Shown: positions 60,668-64,000 of the stretch, one piece after another
How the letters are laid out: each line of letters begins with the position of its first letter
Numbering within the stretch: the stretch's first letter is position 1
Source of the DNA: Chondrosia reniformis
Lineage: Eukaryota > Porifera > Demospongiae > Chondrillida > Chondrillidae
Assembly: GCA_947172415.1 (NCBI GenBank)
Contig: OX359194.1
Location: forward strand, 7,574,401 to 7,638,400
DNA length: 64,000 bases
Direction: 5' to 3'
The notes under the pieces: model-generated
What the model was told of the DNA's origin: nothing
The model's input: the letters and a program-made list of their open reading frames with translations, nothing else
Databases searched by the model: none
Program-made: the position numbers and the translations under genes

Positions 60668-63201
60668 ATGGAGAAGACGTTAGTACTATTACTGATAGTC
60701 GTAGTTACGATAGCCGAGGCTATCATCCACGTTAATCAAGATACACATCGTATAATAGACGATAATGGACGAGAGAGAGTATTCCATGGTGTTAATGTAG
60801 TAGTGAAGGCTCCGCCGTGGATACCGGAGAGGAAGACGTTTGACCCGGAGGAGTCCTTCACTACGAAAGATATGCAATTGCTGCAAGAAATGGGATTAAA
60901 TGCGCTGCGGTAAGTACATAAGAGTGCATATAAGGAGTGTATGTCGAACGAAGCCATCCAACGTTGAAAGACTGGGAAAATCTATCACCCTTTACCTTCG
61001 ATTTTCGAGCTCCTCCCATTTCTTTCGAATCCCCTCCCATTTTTACTCATTCTAGAAAGAAAGTAGTACATAATTCTTGTATAACGCTGTTTGTACACTA
61101 AGGTTGGGTATGATGTGGCCAGGTGTAGAACCAGCCAGAGGGAAGTACAACTATACCTATCTGGAAGTTGCTAGGAACATTACAAGCAAGTTAGTCATTG
61201 TAACTAGAAACACACTGAATGTGCAATCCTTTACTGATATTGTGTACTTTACCCCAGATCCTATGAATATGGCATATATACCTTATTGGACATGCACCAG
61301 GATGCGCTATCTGCCAAGCTTTGTGGAGAGGGAATACCAGACTGGGCTGTGTATACTGGCTGTAAGAGTGGTGATACACTTAAACTAGGAGTAAATTCAA
61401 TGGTTGTGTTTTCACAGATGCTGATAAGTTCCCAGAGCCACTGGAGGATCCATATCCAATTGATCCTACAACTGGTCATCCAAGGCCTGAGGTACAGTCC
61501 TGTCTTTATCTGTGTGTTTCATACCCTTTTGTCACAGCAATATATCACATGCATTTCTTATTAAAACAACCTCAAGGTCTGTATACTCACTGAACACATA
61601 TGTCTTAATTGCTTAGGATTGTGCCAAACGAGCTTGGAGTGACTACTATTGGGCCCAAGCCACCGGAGTGGCCTTCCAGTCAATTTATAACAATACTAAC
61701 AGTTTGTATATAAAAGTATCATGTTATTTCCTCAAAATGCTATCCTTTCGCTCTTGATATGTGAAACTAGATCTCCAGGAGAGTTTAGCTGGATTTTGGG
61801 CTGAAGTTGCCAACTATTTCAAGGCAGATGAAAATATCCTAGGATATGAATTGATAAATGAACCCTGGGCCGGAGATGTGTATGCTAATCCGGGACTCTT
61901 ACTGCCAACCATAGCAGACTCCAAGAACTTTCAACCAATGTATGATCAGTTGAATAAAGCCATTCGAGTGAAAGACAATCATCATTGGTTAGTTTCCTGT
62001 TTGCTAAAGTTAATACTTCTATTGTTACTTTAAGATGGTTAAATCTTTAATGTAGTATATTTTTTGAAGGCATAACCTGGGATGAATTGACCAATGGATT
62101 TGATCATGTGCCCGGAGGCAATGATTACAGAAACAGAAGCATTCTCTCATATCACTTTTACATTCCTCCTGATGTATGGTTTACTGGCCAGCATATTCCA
62201 TTGGCCTTGGAATATGTAAATAATGATACTTTGTATGATCTATTGCTTCCCTTGACTTTGTAGATCTCACTTAATATATCTTTCACTGGAGTTATTGCTG
62301 ATCTTAAGAGATTAGGATGTGCTGGATTTATGACAGAGTTTGGTATAGCGAGTCCAAATGGTGCCTCTGTCAAAATCATGGATGAAGCTGATGCACTGTT
62401 ACAAGTTAGATTTCATCTATAAATATACTTGAATGACGTAGGCATCACATGATCATCACATGATTATCAGCATATATACCATGCCTGAGTTATCAAGCTT
62501 ACCATCTTACCATCTAAAGTTATCCATGTTCTGAGATTCCTTCTGATCACATTTTTACTATTTTGTGTTAATTTCTTCTACAGTCATGGACTGGATGGGA
62601 CTACAAACCATATGCACACATGACTGTGAGTTGTATATATACATTCCTTATTACTCATGAATCTAGATGGAATGTGTAACAAACTACTCCTCAGGGTGAT
62701 GGTGGGGCATTTTGGTACCCCAATGGTTCACTGATGATTCACAACATTAAGGTAGAATCCTTGTTCATTCATCTGTCTCATCCAAAATTTTACTGTTTCA
62801 TTTAATTTGCTTCCTCTCTTTTAGTCTATTAGCCGTACCTATGCTCAAGCTGTTGCCGGGGTAACCCAATTGATGTACTACAACAATAACACACAAGATT
62901 TTACTCTTATTTATCATTTGACTAACAGCTGCTCATCCACAGTGACTGAAGTTAGTTCATTAATAGGCAAATCTCCATGGATTGTAAATTTGGTTTATCC
63001 TTTCCATGATCGATGATTTGTTGATTGTTTATTTAGATTTACTTGAATGAGGCATTGCATTACCCTGATGGTTTCACTGTGAGGGTAAACCCCCAAAATG
63101 TAGTGTCATGGAAACACGTGGCCACCAATAGGATTGAGGTTCATCATGACCCAGACCTTCCTACTAACACTAGAATACAGGTTGACATTAAGAAGAAATA
63201 G
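60668..63201 (+). CDS. Endoglycoceramidase-like GH5 glycosidase, secreted/lysosomal
   Basis: GH5 endoglycoceramidases split the glycan from the ceramide of glycosphingolipids. Twelve exons: 60668-60909, 61103-61189, 61258-61361, 61418-61491, 61617-61701, 61771-61987, 62056-62173, 62264-62404, 62584-62625, 62695-62751, 62825-62950, 63037-63201; 485 aa. Signal peptide M-E-K-T-L-V-L-L-L-I-V-V-V-T. Family motifs: F-H-G-V-N-V-V-V-K, L-G-M-M-W-P-G-V-E-P, L-D-M-H-Q-D, C-G-E-G-I-P-D-W-A, G-Y-E-L-I-N-E-P-W-A-G (acid/base Glu228, codon 61860) and M-T-E-F-G (nucleophile Glu334). A C-terminal beta domain follows. The donors of exons 2 and 5 were chosen by frame. Substrate specificity is not provable from sequence. 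Confidence 0.92.
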
Positions 63202-63581
63202 CAAATGTGTTACATATACGTAGTTTTATAAGAACCAAGGAGCCATTGTACAGTTATGTATATATATTAAGTTATTTGTACTGAATATACATCCTGTAAG
63301 GAATCGTTTAATGCTAATCTCTTCTAATCTAAATATTTTGGTTGGTGCTTGGGATATTAATATTGGTCTGTAAATGATGCGTGTTGAGGTCAAGTATCTA
63401 ATATATGGAACGTCTCAGTGATTAACTCAACCATGAATTGCATTAATATTAAAATTAACATGCTCTGATATTTCACAAGGTGCTGATATGGTACAGTAAA
63501 ATAAACCATTCTAAGGTCATGCATATAGTATAAATAAAGTGCTATGATACAATGCTCATCAATAGTAATAATGAACAGGAA
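63202..63581. other. Convergent intergenic spacer, nothing recognised
   Basis: AT-rich sequence between two opposing 3' ends. No ORF or RNA gene seen. Confidence 0.6.
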
Positions 63582-63698
63582 TTAAAGAAGTGTTTCACTC
63601 ATTTCACGTAAGACCAACAAATAGACTATTTCAACACGTTGCCTTAGCAACCCTGCCGCTTGATCCTGAGTCATGCCATTAAGATCAACACCATTTAC
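63582..63698 (-). CDS. Last exon of a PDZ-domain gene (partial)
   Basis: On the minus strand an AG acceptor (63700-63699) is followed by a frame starting V-N-G-V-D-L-N-G-M-T-Q-D-Q-A-A-G-L-L-R. This is the carboxylate-proximal half of a PDZ domain (compare V-N-G-x-x-L-x-x-x-x-H-x-x-A-x-x-L). It ends V-E-I-V-Y-L-L-V-L-R-E, then stops with TAA at 63584-63582. The protein therefore ends a few residues after the PDZ fold. Upstream exons lie beyond the window. Confidence 0.7.
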   Translation of the reverse strand, partial: VNGVDLNGMTQDQAAGLLRQRVEIVYLLVLREMSETLL

Positions 63699-64000
63699 CT
63701 AAATAGAACAGGAGACATACGAATACCATAATCAACATGCTACATCTACTTGAGAGCAAAGACCTATATAAGGCACTCAACCTAGAGTAGTGAAACCTTT
63801 GGACGAGGATACAAGAGTTTTCTCCCTGTAATTCTCTTCTTCTCCAGTAGGCCATATATGCTACATCATCATAATTTGATGTTACTCGTTTAACAAAGGA
63901 CGATGATATCAAAGCTTTAAGATTCGTTTTAGATCTCTATTTTATGTATGTGTGTGGGTGTAGTACACAGTTCTACATGGGGTGTGGCAGTGATTGAGTT
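63699..64000. other. Intron of the PDZ-domain gene (presumed)
   Basis: Holds a family 1 element copy at 63735-63850; no upstream PDZ exon recognised before the window ends. Confidence 0.5.
63735..63850 (-). repeat. Dispersed short element, family 1 copy
   Basis: Reverse orientation: CATGCTACATCTACTT, GACGAGGATACAAGAGTTTTC, CTTCTCCAGTAGGCCA. Confidence 0.65.

Overview
The window is eukaryotic nuclear DNA, AT-rich and gene-dense. Genes are split by many short GT-AG introns (often 60-200 bp) and lie a few hundred bases apart. The content is animal: selenocysteine GPX4, PUF60, WDR36/UTP21, a TRIC channel, GAIN/GPS adhesion GPCRs, a lysosomal sulfatase and an endoglycoceramidase-type GH5 enzyme. 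Small introns, tight spacing and GPCRs with fibronectin-III arrays suggest an early-branching metazoan, most likely a demosponge (Amphimedon-like). That placement is inference; no species marker was tested. All gene models were spliced by eye, and every complete model joins in frame from ATG to stop.

Layout. (1) 1-1916 (+): 3' part of a GPX4-type selenoprotein with an in-frame UGA, a candidate SECIS and a 39-bp minisatellite in an intron. (2) 2291-6933 (+): PUF60. (3) 7188-10752 (+): tandem HMG-box protein with an acidic tail, UBF-like. (4) 10753-12917: repeat-rich spacer. (5) 12918-18791 (+): 1171-aa ankyrin-repeat plus PH-domain protein. (6) 18937-33261 and 33582-46282 (+): two tandemly duplicated adhesion GPCR genes of 41 and 39 exons (2360 and 2161 aa). 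Each has a signal peptide, an FN3 array with one domain per exon, cysteine-rich and calcium-loop segments, two HRM-like domains, GAIN/GPS, 7TM and an acidic tail. (7) 46893-49074 (-): TMEM38/TRIC channel, head-to-head with (8) 49121-54674 (+): WDR36; only 46 bp separate the start codons. (9) 55025-60515 (-): N-acetylglucosamine-6-sulfatase-like gene whose 2.8-kb first intron is full of hairpin-bearing tandem repeats. It is head-to-head (152 bp between ATGs) with (10) 60668-63201 (+): endoglycoceramidase-like GH5 hydrolase. (11) 63582-63698 (-): last exon of a PDZ-domain gene that leaves the window.

Most notable is the adhesion-GPCR pair. Every FN3 exon has phase 1-1 boundaries, so exons can be gained or lost without a frameshift. 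Copy A carries four near-identical FN3 exons where copy B has two, and the two genes alternate near-identical with clearly diverged stretches, as expected from gene conversion. Both GPS motifs keep the H-L-T cleavage signature but lack the second and fourth canonical cysteines. Elsewhere, two head-to-head pairs look like bidirectional promoters, one joining two enzymes of glycoconjugate breakdown. At least eleven copies of one short dispersed element and a nearly perfect 184-bp-arm palindrome sit mainly in introns.
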